This document shows positions 50,429-59,830 of a stretch of 64,000 nucleotides of DNA, piece by piece. This stretch comes from Cupriavidus sp. (GTDB lineage Bacteria > Pseudomonadota > Gammaproteobacteria > Burkholderiales > Burkholderiaceae). Each line of letters begins with the position of its first letter. Within the stretch, counting starts at the first letter, position 1. The notes under the pieces are model-generated. The model did no database searches. It saw only the letters and a list, made by a program, of their open reading frames with translations, and had not been told where the DNA came from. The stretch covers positions 1-64,000 of the forward strand of contig JAPSLP010000001.1 in NCBI GenBank assembly GCA_031180665.1, read 5' to 3'. The position numbers and the translations under genes are program-made.

Positions 50429-50434
50429 TATACT
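50429..50434 (+). promoter_or_regulatory. -10 box upstream of bktB
   Basis: TATACT lies 33 bases before the bktB ATG, with a weak -35 candidate TTCGGA at 50407-50412 (16-base spacer). It gives a short leader. Confidence 0.45.
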
Positions 50435-50466
50435 TTGCGGTGCAACATTACCCAATGGAGACAGAC

Positions 50467-51651
50467 ATGACCCGTGAAGTGGTGGTGGTCAGCGGCGTAC
50501 GGACCCCGATCGGAACCTTCGGCGGCAGCCTGAAAGACCTGTCGCCGACAGAACTCGGCGCGATGGTGGTGCGCGAGGCCCTGGCCCGCGCCAGCGTGCA
50601 GGGCGATGAAGTCGGCCACGTGGTGTTCGGCAACGTGATCCAGACCGAGCCGCGCGACATGTACCTGGCCCGCGTGGCGGCGATCGACGGCGGCGTGTCG
50701 ATCGATGCGCCGGCCCTGACGGTCAACCGACTGTGCGGCTCCGGCCTGCAGGCGATCGTCAGCGCGGCGCAGACCGTGATGCTGGGCGATGCCGATGTGG
50801 CGATCGGCGGCGGCGCCGAAAGCATGAGCCGCGCGCCGTATCTGGCCCCGGCGGCGCGCTGGGGCGCGCGCATGGGCGACGCCAGGCTGCTCGACATGAT
50901 GCTGGGCGCGCTGCACGATCCCTTCCATTCGATCCACATGGGCGTAACGGCCGAGAACGTCGCGCGCGAGTACGACATCAGCCGCGCGCAGCAGGACGAG
51001 GCCGCGCTGGAATCGCATCGCCGCGCCTCCGCCGCGATCCGCGAGGGGCGCTTCAAGGAGCAGATCCTTCCCGTCACGTTGAAGTCGCGCAAGGGCGACG
51101 TCGTCTTCGATACCGACGAGCATGTGCGCCACGACGCCAAGGCCGAGGACATGTCCAAGCTCAAGCCGGTCTTCGTCAAGGAAAACGGCACCGTGACGGC
51201 CGGCAACGCGTCGGGCCTGAACGACGGCGCGGCAGCGGTCGTGCTGATGGAGCGCAGTGTCGCCGAGCGGCGCGGCCTGAAGCCGCTGGCGCGGCTGGTG
51301 TCGTACGGCCATGCCGGCGTCGATCCCAAGACCATGGGCATCGGCCCGGTGCCCGCCACGCGCAAGGCGCTGGAGCGCGCCGGCCTGTCGGTCGCCGATC
51401 TGGACGTGATCGAGGCCAACGAGGCCTTCGCGGCCCAGGCCTGCGCGGTCAACAAGGCGCTGGGACTGGACCCGCTGAAGGTCAATCCGAACGGTTCCGG
51501 CATCTCGCTGGGCCACCCGATCGGCGCCACCGGCGCGCTGATCACGGTCAAGGCGCTGTACGAATTGCAGCGAGTGCAGGGCCGCTATGCGCTGGTGACG
51601 ATGTGCATCGGCGGCGGCCAGGGCATCGCCGCGATCTTCGAGCGGATCTGA
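50467..51651 (+). CDS. bktB: Beta-ketothiolase BktB
   Basis: BktB condenses acetyl-CoA with acetyl- or propionyl-CoA and is important for hydroxyvalerate-containing copolymers. The 394-residue enzyme is very close to BktB of Cupriavidus necator. It has the nucleophile Cys90 in NRLCGSGLQA, the ISLGHPIGATG motif and CIGGGQG at the end. GGAGA precedes the chosen ATG. It is separate from phaCAB, about 2.7 kb downstream, as in C. necator. Confidence 0.96.
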   Translation: MTREVVVVSGVRTPIGTFGGSLKDLSPTELGAMVVREALARASVQGDEVGHVVFGNVIQTEPRDMYLARVAAIDGGVSIDAPALTVNRLCGSGLQAIVSAAQTVMLGDADVAIGGGAESMSRAPYLAPAARWGARMGDARLLDMMLGALHDPFHSIHMGVTAENVAREYDISRAQQDEAALESHRRASAAIREGRFKEQILPVTLKSRKGDVVFDTDEHVRHDAKAEDMSKLKPVFVKENGTVTAGNASGLNDGAAAVVLMERSVAERRGLKPLARLVSYGHAGVDPKTMGIGPVPATRKALERAGLSVADLDVIEANEAFAAQACAVNKALGLDPLKVNPNGSGISLGHPIGATGALITVKALYELQRVQGRYALVTMCIGGGQGIAAIFERI

Positions 51652-51653
51652 CC

Positions 51654-52025
51654 ATGGGCCGGCGGCGCGGGGCAGGCTTCGTTGCAGCGATCGGCGCCAT
51701 CGCGGCGGCGGTCGCGCTGGCCTGGTCGATGCCAGCCGCCGCGGCCGGCGACACGGTGCTGTCGACCGCGTCGCCGCCGCGCGCCGGCAATGGCGATGGC
51801 AGCGGCAAGGCGCCGGCGCAACGCCAGCGCGAGGCCGCACGGGGCATGCCGGCGGTTCCCGCCATGCCGCCGCCCCAGCCTTATCCGTCCGGCGCGCAAA
51901 TGCCGGTCTATGTCGGCCCCGACGGCGTCGTCGCGGTGCCGTCGATCGACATGACGCCGAATAGCGGCGTGGTCTACGCACCGCCGCCGCCGCGCTCGTC
52001 GATCGTCGACGATCGCAAGCGTTAA
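51654..52025 (+). CDS. Small exported proline-rich protein
   Basis: Not recognised. The 123 residues start with a signal peptide (FVAAIGAIAAAVALAWSMPAAAA) and continue as a Pro/Gly-rich, unstructured chain with PPPQPYPSGAQMPVYVGPDG. It starts three bases after the bktB stop, so it is probably translated with bktB. It may be a periplasmic protein. No cysteine is present. Confidence 0.6.
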   Translation: MGRRRGAGFVAAIGAIAAAVALAWSMPAAAAGDTVLSTASPPRAGNGDGSGKAPAQRQREAARGMPAVPAMPPPQPYPSGAQMPVYVGPDGVVAVPSIDMTPNSGVVYAPPPPRSSIVDDRKR

Positions 52026-52138
52026 GCGCGGACGGACACGGAAAGGCCATGGCGCGGCGATCGTCGTCATGGCGGCGGCGCCGTCATTGCTGGTAAGCTC
52101 GGAGACTCTATCCGCACTCGCCAGACAAGGAATCCGCC

Positions 52139-53395
52139 GTGTCCGACCGTCCCCTGACCGATACGAACGCCGCTTCCCCGACCGATAACGATCCCGCCGC
52201 AACGCCCGACTGCTACGTGCAGACGCTGGCGGTGCAGCCGCCTCTGCACGTCCCGCCCGGTTTCGCCTCCTTTTCCCCGCCGACCCAGCGCGGCTCCACC
52301 GTGGTGTTCCGCAACCTCGCCGAGCTGCGCGCGCATGGCGACGGCGCCACCACCTACTGGCGCTACGGCATCCACGCGACGCCGACCAGCGAGGCGCTGT
52401 GCCAGCATCTGGCGATGCTCGAAGGCGCCAGCCACGCCTTGCTGCTGCCCTCGGGCCTGGGCGCGATCTCGCTGGTCTATTTCGCGCTGCTGAAGGCCGG
52501 CGACGACGTGCTGGTGCCGTACAACGTGTACGGTCCCAATCGCGAGCACGGCGAATGGCTGGCCCGCGATTTCGGCATCACGGTGCGGCCCTACGATCCG
52601 ATGATCGGCGCCGGCATCGCCGAGCTGATCCAGCCCAATACGCGGCTGATCTGGATGGAGGCGCCGGGCTCCGTGACGATGGAGGTGCCCGACAGCGAGG
52701 CCATCGTCGCCGCCGCCAGGGCGCGCGGCGTGCTGACGGCGATCGACAACACCTGGTCGGCCGGCATCTATTTCCGGCCCTTCGACAAGGGCATCGACCT
52801 GTCCGTGCAGGCGCTGACCAAATACCAGTCCGGCGGCAGCGACGTGCTGATGGGCGCGGTGCTGTGCCGCGACGACAAGCTCTACCAGCGCATCAAGCGC
52901 GTGCGCATGCTGATGGGCTGGGGGGTATCGGCCGACGACTGCTACCTGGTGCTGCGCTCGTTGCCGAGCATGCCGGTGCGGCTTGCCGCGCACGACCGCG
53001 CGGCGCGCGAGGTTGCGGAATGGCTGGCCCAGCGGCCCGAGGTGGCGAAGGTGCTGCATCCGGCCTTGCCGGACTGTCCCGGCCACGCGTTCTGGCGCCG
53101 CGATTTCTCCGGGGCCAGCGGCTTGTTCGCGGTGGTGCTGCGCGCGCGTTATCCGCGCGCCCAGGTCGATGCCTTCGTCGAAGCGCTGCGGCTGTTCTCG
53201 ATCGGCTGGTCGTGGGGCGGGGCGCACAGCCTGGCCGTGCCATACCACGTGCCGACCATGCGCCCCGCGGGCAGCTGGCCGCCCGCTGGCTGGCAGGATG
53301 CCGGCGAGCTGGTGCGGCTCTATATCGGGCTCGAAGATACGCGCGATCTGATCGCCGATCTGAAGGCGGCGATGGAGGCGAAGCTGGTCGGTTGA
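52139..53395 (+). CDS. metC: Cystathionine beta-lyase
   Basis: This PLP enzyme splits cystathionine to homocysteine, pyruvate and ammonia in methionine synthesis. The 418 residues have the Cys/Met-metabolism fold, the PLP lysine in SVQALTKYQSGG and the family AIDNTWSAGIYF. The start is GTG at 52139 with AAGGA upstream. It is the last plus-strand gene of this part; a palindromic hairpin without T tract (53406-53426) separates it from the convergent ABC operon. Confidence 0.93.
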   Translation: MSDRPLTDTNAASPTDNDPAATPDCYVQTLAVQPPLHVPPGFASFSPPTQRGSTVVFRNLAELRAHGDGATTYWRYGIHATPTSEALCQHLAMLEGASHALLLPSGLGAISLVYFALLKAGDDVLVPYNVYGPNREHGEWLARDFGITVRPYDPMIGAGIAELIQPNTRLIWMEAPGSVTMEVPDSEAIVAAARARGVLTAIDNTWSAGIYFRPFDKGIDLSVQALTKYQSGGSDVLMGAVLCRDDKLYQRIKRVRMLMGWGVSADDCYLVLRSLPSMPVRLAAHDRAAREVAEWLAQRPEVAKVLHPALPDCPGHAFWRRDFSGASGLFAVVLRARYPRAQVDAFVEALRLFSIGWSWGGAHSLAVPYHVPTMRPAGSWPPAGWQDAGELVRLYIGLEDTRDLIADLKAAMEAKLVG

Positions 53396-53458
53396 CCGCG
53401 GCACGGGAACCGCGGCGAGCGGTTCCGGCATGCCCATGAGGCCGCGGGCACATCGCAA

Positions 53459-54904
53459 TCAACCGGCACCGAACCGGCGACGCAGCAGCGCCAGCGCGAT
53501 GCCAAGCGCGCCGGCGGTGCCGAAGAGCCCCACCGCGTACCACCACCCGTGCGGCGCTTCGCCCGCGATACCGGAGAAGCGCGGCATCCCCGCCAGCGCC
53601 GCGCGATCGACCCCGCGGTAGCTCATGATCCTCGGCACGAAGAACGCCCGCCACCGCGCCTCGTAGCGGCCCACGGCCGCGCTGTAGCGCGCGTAGCGGG
53701 GCGCGTCGATGCCCGCCAGTTCGTCGGCAAGCATGCCCATCGACAGCGCGGGCGACAGCCACGTCCAGCGCCGCAGCGCCAGGTAGCGACGCGCGCGCGT
53801 GTCGTCGAAGGCCTGCATTGACGGACCGATCCGCGCCTCGAGGGCAAGGTAGCGCGGCATGAAGCTGACCGGCCAGGTGTGCGTCGTCGGCGCGCCGGGT
53901 GCGACGTCGGGATGCGCCGCATACCACTGCGCCAGCAGGCGGTCGGCATCGGCCTCGGCGTGCTGCTGCGCATCGCGTATCTGGACGATGGCCGCCAGCC
54001 GCGACGGCATCGCTTGCTCCCGATCGATCATCCAGCCAAGCGCCGCCGGAACCGCGAAGGTCGTCACCAGCCATACCCCGATGCCGAGCAGCACCGCCGA
54101 CGGCGCCGATACCGGCAGCACACCGATCAGGGCACACACCAGCACCCAGACCAGAACGAACCCGGCCAATACCGACAACCACCATCCCAAGGCGGCGAAA
54201 CTCGCGCCGGGATCGAGCCAGAAGGCGAGTCCGGATGCGATTGCGGCGATGACCCATACCGCCCCGGCACGCAATCCCAGCGCGGCGGCCAGCCACACGC
54301 CGACGCGCGGACATTGCACGATGGTCAGACGCCACAAGTTCTGCTCCCGCCCTTGCTGGACCACGCCGGCGCACAGGCAGATCACCGCGAGCGGCAACAA
54401 CAGGGCCACCACAACGGCGAAGTCCGGCATCGCAAAGCCCTGCAGCAAAGGATTGGGGAGCCGGTCTTCGCGCCGCGCGTCGGTATGGCGGCTTTCCACG
54501 GTCACGCGTACCGCGGGCGCATGCAAATGAAAGCCGCCGCTGCCCAGCGCCAGCCCGCCGAGCGCCGGCAGGATCGCCGGCGGCGCGTCGGTGCGCGCGA
54601 TATCGAAGGCGGCTTTCGCCGCCCTGACGGCGTTCGCGGCGTCGGCGACGTCGGCGGCGGGCGTCGCAGCGCCCGACGATGCCACGGGCAGGGCCGGCAA
54701 CGCCGATTCGCGCGCGGCGATGCGGCGATCCCAGTCCCTTTCCATCGCCCCCACATGCGCGCGCCACGTGCGCGCGTCCAGGCCCGACGACAGCGCGCTG
54801 GCGAGCAGCACGAGTGCCAGCAGGGCCATCACCCAAAAGCTGGCGCGGTCGGCCAGCAGCCTGCGCCATTCGGCCGCGACCACGGCACGCACGAGCCCGC
54901 TCAT
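53459..54904 (-). CDS. DUF3526-type ABC permease, distal
   Basis: The 481-residue membrane protein has a first helix at about 20-40, a long periplasmic domain and a cluster of helices at about 175-330, the plan of DUF3526/ABC-2 type permeases. It is the last gene of the TonB-ABC operon. The start at 54904 overlaps the previous stop by four bases (ATGA). The substrate and direction of transport are not known. Confidence 0.8.
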   Translation of the reverse strand: MSGLVRAVVAAEWRRLLADRASFWVMALLALVLLASALSSGLDARTWRAHVGAMERDWDRRIAARESALPALPVASSGAATPAADVADAANAVRAAKAAFDIARTDAPPAILPALGGLALGSGGFHLHAPAVRVTVESRHTDARREDRLPNPLLQGFAMPDFAVVVALLLPLAVICLCAGVVQQGREQNLWRLTIVQCPRVGVWLAAALGLRAGAVWVIAAIASGLAFWLDPGASFAALGWWLSVLAGFVLVWVLVCALIGVLPVSAPSAVLLGIGVWLVTTFAVPAALGWMIDREQAMPSRLAAIVQIRDAQQHAEADADRLLAQWYAAHPDVAPGAPTTHTWPVSFMPRYLALEARIGPSMQAFDDTRARRYLALRRWTWLSPALSMGMLADELAGIDAPRYARYSAAVGRYEARWRAFFVPRIMSYRGVDRAALAGMPRFSGIAGEAPHGWWYAVGLFGTAGALGIALALLRRRFGAG

Positions 54905-56307
54905 GGCGTCAGGCGCCGCGCGGACGCCCCCAGCAGGATCAGGCCGGCCACGGTCCAGCCGAGCAGCGCGCCGACCTCCGGTACCGCTTCGCGCAGCGCG
55001 AAGTGCACGTCGGGCGGACGATAGGAAAAGGAGGGAATCGCGCGCCATAGTGCCTCCCCGGCATAGCGGTCCTCGAACGAGCGGAAGCCGCGCGTATGCT
55101 CGGCATCCCAGCGGTCGATCGCGGTATTGACCTCGCGCCGATAGCGTTCCGCGTAGGCCTCGAAATGCCGCTGGTGCGACAGGTCGGTGCCGGCGAGCTT
55201 CATCGACAGGTTCTGCAGCGCCAGCGTCGGGCTCAGCAACGCGGCGGCGCGCAGGATGCGCTGGTGCCGCGCATAGCGATCCCACAGCGCGTCGAAATGC
55301 AGCTGGTGCACCCGGTCGGCATAGCGGTCGCGTTCCAGGCGCCGCAGCGGGGCGGCGCCCACCGGCAGGTCGTCCAGCCGCGCCACGCCGTAACGACGCA
55401 TCAGTTCCGCATCGAAGCGACGGCCGCGCTCGGCCAGATCGCCGTCGCCCGGCAAGCCCTGCTGGTAGTCGCGCTGGATCGCGGCCCAGAAGGCGTCGGC
55501 GCCGGGCAGCGGCTGCAGATGGTCGGCGACGGCCGCGGCTGCGCGCGGCACCACCAGCACCGCGGCGAGCCACCAGGCCAGCAGCCAGTACAGCGCAGCG
55601 TGGCTGCTCGGTGCGCGGGCCGATACGATCAAGGCGATGGCGACGAACACGCCGACGTGCACGAAGTAGCCGGCGGCAAGCGCGGCACCACGCCACAGCA
55701 TGTCGGTGTCCGCCGGCGATGATCCTGCGGCGGCCAGCAGCGGCGTCATGGCGGCAAGGCCAAATGCCAGCATCGGTGCCGCGAACTTTGCCGCCACCAG
55801 CCGCCACGGCGCTACGCCAATGCCATGCAGCATCCGCAGCGTGCCGCTTTCGCGCTCGCGGCTGATCGCGTCGAAGGACAGCGCGACGACCAGCAGCGGC
55901 AGCAGCGCCGACAACACGAAGGCGACATCCAGGCGCCCGAAGCGCTCGCCCGGCAGCGCGTCGGCGGCCGGCTCGAAACGCGTGATATTGCGGCGATGGG
56001 GCTCGAGCCACAGCGCGCGGCCCAGATAGGGCGTCAGTCCGGGGTCGATCACCGCCAGCACGCTGTCGGGGCGAAACACATAGTGGCCGAAGTGCGCACC
56101 GCGGTGGGGATGCTTGTCGCCCTGCGCATCCCATTGCTGCCGCGTGGCCGCCGATACCGCGGCGGTCTCGCGCAACTGTGCCTCGTGGCGCTGCAGCGAG
56201 GCGACCAGCACGCCGAGCAGCAACGCGGCCAGCGCCAGCGTCAGCGCAACGGTGCGGCCGTCGCGCGCCATCGCCCGCAGTTCCTTGCGCAAGGCGAGCG
56301 CGATCAT
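54901..56307 (-). CDS. DUF3526-type ABC permease, proximal
   Basis: The 468-residue protein has an N-terminal membrane helix (TLALAALLLGVLVASLQ), a large periplasmic loop with an HPHRGAHFGHYVF segment rich in His, and about five further helices. The cytoplasmic SFDAISRERESGTLRML motif is typical of ABC-2 permeases. It is linked by ATGA overlaps to the ATPase on one side and the second permease on the other. The two permeases are related and probably form a heterodimer. Confidence 0.82.
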   Translation of the reverse strand: MIALALRKELRAMARDGRTVALTLALAALLLGVLVASLQRHEAQLRETAAVSAATRQQWDAQGDKHPHRGAHFGHYVFRPDSVLAVIDPGLTPYLGRALWLEPHRRNITRFEPAADALPGERFGRLDVAFVLSALLPLLVVALSFDAISRERESGTLRMLHGIGVAPWRLVAAKFAAPMLAFGLAAMTPLLAAAGSSPADTDMLWRGAALAAGYFVHVGVFVAIALIVSARAPSSHAALYWLLAWWLAAVLVVPRAAAAVADHLQPLPGADAFWAAIQRDYQQGLPGDGDLAERGRRFDAELMRRYGVARLDDLPVGAAPLRRLERDRYADRVHQLHFDALWDRYARHQRILRAAALLSPTLALQNLSMKLAGTDLSHQRHFEAYAERYRREVNTAIDRWDAEHTRGFRSFEDRYAGEALWRAIPSFSYRPPDVHFALREAVPEVGALLGWTVAGLILLGASARRLTP

Positions 56308-57029
56308 GCCGGTGCTCCGGCGGGCTGGGCGCAGGCCAGGTAGGTGCGCTCCAGTTCGGCGTGGTCCAGCGTATGCGCATCGAACTCGGCGACCAGCCGG
56401 CCCGCGTTCAGGATGCCGATGCGGTCCGCCACCTGGCGCGCGTTGAACAGGTCGTGCGTCGCCATCAGCACCGCCATGCCATCATCGGCCGCCTCGCGTA
56501 CGCGGCGCGCGAAGTCGTTGGCCGCCGCGGGATCGAGGCCCGAAGTCGGTTCGTCCAGCAGCATCGCGCTGGCGTGCTTGGCATGGGCGATCGCCAGGCC
56601 CACCTTCTGCCGCATGCCCTTCGAATACGTCGCCACCCGCCGCGCATGCGCGGCGACGTCGAGGCCAGCCTGCGCCAGCATGCCGGCGGCGGCCTGGCGG
56701 TCCAGCCGGATGCCGGCCAGCGCGCAGAAATAGCGCAGGTTTTCGATGCCGCTCAGATAGGGATAGAGCGCGACGTTCTCGGGCAGATAGGCGAGCCGCC
56801 GCCGCACCGCCGCGGCGTCTTGCGCCGGCGACAGGCCGTCGACCCGTACCGTTCCCGCATGCGGGGCGACAAAGCCGAGCAGCACGTCGATCGTGGTGGA
56901 CTTGCCCGCGCCGTTGCCGCCCAGCAGGGCATAGACGACCCCGCGGCCGACATGCAGGTCGAGCCCGTCGATGGTGCGGCGGCCGTCGCGCATGACGACG
57001 AGGCCGTCGATGGCAAGTACGTCGGTCAT
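56304..57029 (-). CDS. ABC transporter ATP-binding protein of the TonB-linked operon
   Basis: The 241-residue ATPase has Walker A LGGNGAGKSTT, the signature region YSKGMRQKVGLA and Walker B AMLLDEPTSGLD, with the CcmA/NatA-like motif LAYLPENVALYPYLSG. GAGGGG stands six bases before the ATG at 57029. It lies ten bases after the TonB receptor gene and overlaps the first permease by four bases. It resembles NosF/DrrA-type ATPases, which usually drive export. Confidence 0.88.
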   Translation of the reverse strand: MTDVLAIDGLVVMRDGRRTIDGLDLHVGRGVVYALLGGNGAGKSTTIDVLLGFVAPHAGTVRVDGLSPAQDAAAVRRRLAYLPENVALYPYLSGIENLRYFCALAGIRLDRQAAAGMLAQAGLDVAAHARRVATYSKGMRQKVGLAIAHAKHASAMLLDEPTSGLDPAAANDFARRVREAADDGMAVLMATHDLFNARQVADRIGILNAGRLVAEFDAHTLDHAELERTYLACAQPAGAPA

Positions 57030-57039
57030 CGGCATCCCC

Positions 57040-59175
57040 TCAGAAGAAGTACCGCATCGCCACGCCGAACTGCAGCCGGGGCTGGGGCGACACCAGCAGG
57101 CCGGCCGCCGAGCCGTAGGCGATGTCGCTGGCAAAGCGCTGCGGCTGCAGGATCGCGTAGGCGGTCCACTGCGTCTGCTTCCAGTCCAGCGTCGCGCGCA
57201 GGTCGTAGCGCGTATAGGTCGGCATCGTGCGCAGCTGGATCTGCGGCGTACCGACGTAATACGGGTTGCCGGCGGTCAGATAGGCATCGGCATTCAGCGT
57301 CAGCGTCGCGCCCGGCAGGCGATGGCGGTACTGCGCGCCTGCCTTCAGCTGATGACGCGGCACCGACAGCCTGGGGCCGGTATTGGGCAGTGGGTTGTTG
57401 GCGCGCGCCTCCAGGATCCGGGCGTAGCTCGCATAGACAGAGACGGCGCGCGTCGCCTGCCAGCGCGTCTCGAGCTCGTAGCCCTTGCGCGTGGTTTCCC
57501 CGGCCGAGCGGTACGAACCGTCGGGCTGCGCGATGATCTCGTCTTCGTTGAGGATGTGGTAGGCCACGCCGGAGACGCTCCAACCCTGCGCGGGGGTAGC
57601 GGTGAAGCCCAGATCGTGCGAGCGCACCTTCGACGGCGACACGTCGTAGATCGTGCCGCCCGGCGCGCCGAGCGGCCCCGTCGGTCCGCTGCCGCTGATC
57701 TGCTCCGCGGCCGGGGAGCGGAAGCCCTGCGCCATGTTGGCGAACAGGTCGAGCCGCGGCGTCACGCTCCAGACCAGTCCGAGCTTGGGCGTCGTCACGC
57801 CGGCGCGATAGTCGGTGCTGGCGGCCGGCATCTTGCGGTTGTCGATCTCGTAATCGAAGCGGTCGTGGCGCACGCCGGCGAGCAGCTTCAGGTTGGCGAA
57901 CGGCCTGTACTGGCCCTGCGCGAAGACGCCGTAGGTCAGCAGGTCCAGCCCCTGGCTGTTGATGTAGTTGGCCGTCGGCACGTCGTTGCGCCAGATGCGG
58001 CGCTGCGCGTTGCCACGGTCGCGGCGCAGCTCGACACCGGCCATCAGCGCGGCATCGTCGTTCCACACCAGGTTGTAGGCGAAGCGTCCACCGTAGAAGT
58101 GCCGGTCGTCGCTGCCGACGGTATGCTGCACGGCGCTGGTCGCGATGCCGCGCTCGCGCTCGAAGGTCTCGCCGTACAGCGTTGCGTACCAGCCGGCCTC
58201 GCCCGTTGCCGGCGTGCGATTGAGGACCAGCGCGGTGCGCTCGCCGCTGCCGAAGCCCGGCAGGCCGTACTGGGTCGAGCGCGGACTGATGCGGCCGGCC
58301 TCGAGGTCGTCCAGCAGCAGATAGCCGGCCGCGGTCGATTCGGAGCGATAGTGGTTGATGCGCAGGCTGTACTGGCCGTCGCGGACGCGCGTCGACAGCT
58401 TCCAGAACAGGTTGTCCCGCTCGGTGCGGCCGTCGCGGCGGTAGCTGTGGGTGCGGAAGACATCGGCGATCAGCAGCGACTGGATCGGTGGCGACTCCGG
58501 CTGCGTCGGGAACGTGTTCGACAGTACCAGCGACAGCCGCTTGCCGTCGTAGCGATCCAGCGCCACGCCGACGCTGGACGGCACCTCGCCGCCGTTGGCC
58601 GTGCGAATGTCGACCGCGCCGGCGCGATTCTGGTCGCCATACAGCGCGGAGACCGGCCCCTTGATCACGTCGATGCGGCCGATCATGTCAGGCGTCAGCC
58701 ATTCGAGAAAGGCCGGACCGTGTCCCGCGCCGGCCTGGCTCGACGGCATGTTCTGCGGCACGCCGTCGATATAGACGGCGGTGTCGGCGCCGTGCGTGCC
58801 CTGCGTGGCGAAGCCCCGCATCCGAAAGCCGTTGCCGGTATCGCCCTGGTCGATATTGTTGGCAACCACGCCGGGCACACGCCGGAAGATGTTGGAGATA
58901 TCCCGGCCGACATTGAGCGTGCCGACCTCGTCGGCGGTGATCACGGTGACGGCCGACGGCAGGCCCGTGCTGTCGACGGTCACGTCGGCGCGCTTGCCCT
59001 GCAAGTCGACGTGGTCTTCCTGTCCGACCACGGTGACCTGGGGCAGGGTGCTTTCGGTGGCCGACGCAGGCGGCCGATCGTCGGTCTGGGCGGCGACGTG
59101 GGAGGCGAGCAGCGCGCAGGCGCCCACGCCGAGCGCGCGCGCACCGCTGCGCGCCGCGAAGGTTCGGAGAGTCAT
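57040..59175 (-). CDS. TonB-dependent outer-membrane receptor
   Basis: The 711-residue receptor has a signal peptide (GVGACALLASHVAAQ), a TonB-box-like stretch near LPQVTVVGQ, a plug domain (about 60-190; GNGFRMRGF, AVYIDGVP, GPVSALYG) and a 22-strand beta-barrel ending in the aromatic residues RYFF. Plug segments with His (GTHGADT, AGHGPAF) may contact ligand. It is in an operon with an ABC system, suggesting that the ligand is passed on or exported in modified form. The ligand is not known; a metal chelate is likely. Confidence 0.93.
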   Translation of the reverse strand: MTLRTFAARSGARALGVGACALLASHVAAQTDDRPPASATESTLPQVTVVGQEDHVDLQGKRADVTVDSTGLPSAVTVITADEVGTLNVGRDISNIFRRVPGVVANNIDQGDTGNGFRMRGFATQGTHGADTAVYIDGVPQNMPSSQAGAGHGPAFLEWLTPDMIGRIDVIKGPVSALYGDQNRAGAVDIRTANGGEVPSSVGVALDRYDGKRLSLVLSNTFPTQPESPPIQSLLIADVFRTHSYRRDGRTERDNLFWKLSTRVRDGQYSLRINHYRSESTAAGYLLLDDLEAGRISPRSTQYGLPGFGSGERTALVLNRTPATGEAGWYATLYGETFERERGIATSAVQHTVGSDDRHFYGGRFAYNLVWNDDAALMAGVELRRDRGNAQRRIWRNDVPTANYINSQGLDLLTYGVFAQGQYRPFANLKLLAGVRHDRFDYEIDNRKMPAASTDYRAGVTTPKLGLVWSVTPRLDLFANMAQGFRSPAAEQISGSGPTGPLGAPGGTIYDVSPSKVRSHDLGFTATPAQGWSVSGVAYHILNEDEIIAQPDGSYRSAGETTRKGYELETRWQATRAVSVYASYARILEARANNPLPNTGPRLSVPRHQLKAGAQYRHRLPGATLTLNADAYLTAGNPYYVGTPQIQLRTMPTYTRYDLRATLDWKQTQWTAYAILQPQRFASDIAYGSAAGLLVSPQPRLQFGVAMRYFF

Positions 59176-59321
59176 GGCGATTCCGGACAGCCGGCGTCAG
59201 GCGACGCCGGATGGATGGATCGGGGGCATGACGCGCGGCCGCACGGCCGTGGCGTCTGCCCGGAAGCGAAAACGGGAGGGAGAACGCAGTGCGAGGGGAC
59301 GACACCCCGCGCGAGGCGAGG

Positions 59322-59720
59322 TCAGACGGGCGGGCCGCGGGGAGGGGGGACGGTGCCGCGCGGGTTCGACGAGAAGGCGGACCCTGGCGCGGCGGCAAGG
59401 CGCTGGAGAGAGACGATGCCCGCGGGGGGCTCCGGGATCGGCAGCGCATGGGCCAGCAGCAGATGCAGCCGCGGCGCGCACCACAGGCAATCGCAGTGCG
59501 CCTCGTCGCGCGGCTCGTTGTCCGGTGACTCGGATTCTGCTGCGGCGACTGTCGGCGCCGATGCGGCGCCGTCGATACGCTCCGCCGCCGCCGGCAGCGA
59601 AACCGCCGCCAGGGCGCGCATGGCCTCGACCCCATGCACATGGCGCACCGCGCCCCACGCCTGATACAGCGTGAGGGCAAGCAGCAGCCAGACGAGTCGT
59701 TGTTTGAACGCGGCGGACAT
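59322..59720 (-). CDS. Small membrane-anchored Cys/His protein, DUF2946-like
   Basis: The 132-residue protein begins with a membrane segment (LVWLLLALTLYQAWGAV), then HVHG, an acidic stretch, and CDCLWC with AHCDC just before it. That resembles DUF2946 proteins, which occur next to TonB receptors and copper genes. The start at 59720 fits the family; longer upstream frames run through a repeat. It is the first gene of the five-gene operon, 146 bases before the TonB receptor. Metal binding by the Cys/His motifs is inferred. Confidence 0.62.
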   Translation of the reverse strand: MSAAFKQRLVWLLLALTLYQAWGAVRHVHGVEAMRALAAVSLPAAAERIDGAASAPTVAAAESESPDNEPRDEAHCDCLWCAPRLHLLLAHALPIPEPPAGIVSLQRLAAAPGSAFSSNPRGTVPPPRGPPV

Positions 59721-59789
59721 GGCCTTTGGCGGGTTGCCAATGGGAGGAGAGACCCAGCCCTTCAAATTGGGCTCGGCGCGCCACATATT

Positions 59790-59809
59790 AACGCAACTCG
59801 ATTGCAATA
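59790..59809. promoter_or_regulatory. Weak candidate Fur-like operator
   Basis: GCAAC-TCG-ATTGC within an AT-rich patch about 70 bases before the small Cys/His gene has two-fold symmetry (GCAA-N5-TTGC on the minus strand). It is only loosely like a Fur box. Confidence 0.25.
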
Positions 59810-59830
59810 AGAAAGGGCCGGTGCCCTGAG

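Noticed and set aside
53406..53426. Hairpin between metC and the ABC operon as an intrinsic terminator
   Set aside because: The stem GGAACCGC/GCGGTTCC is perfect but no T tract follows on either strand.
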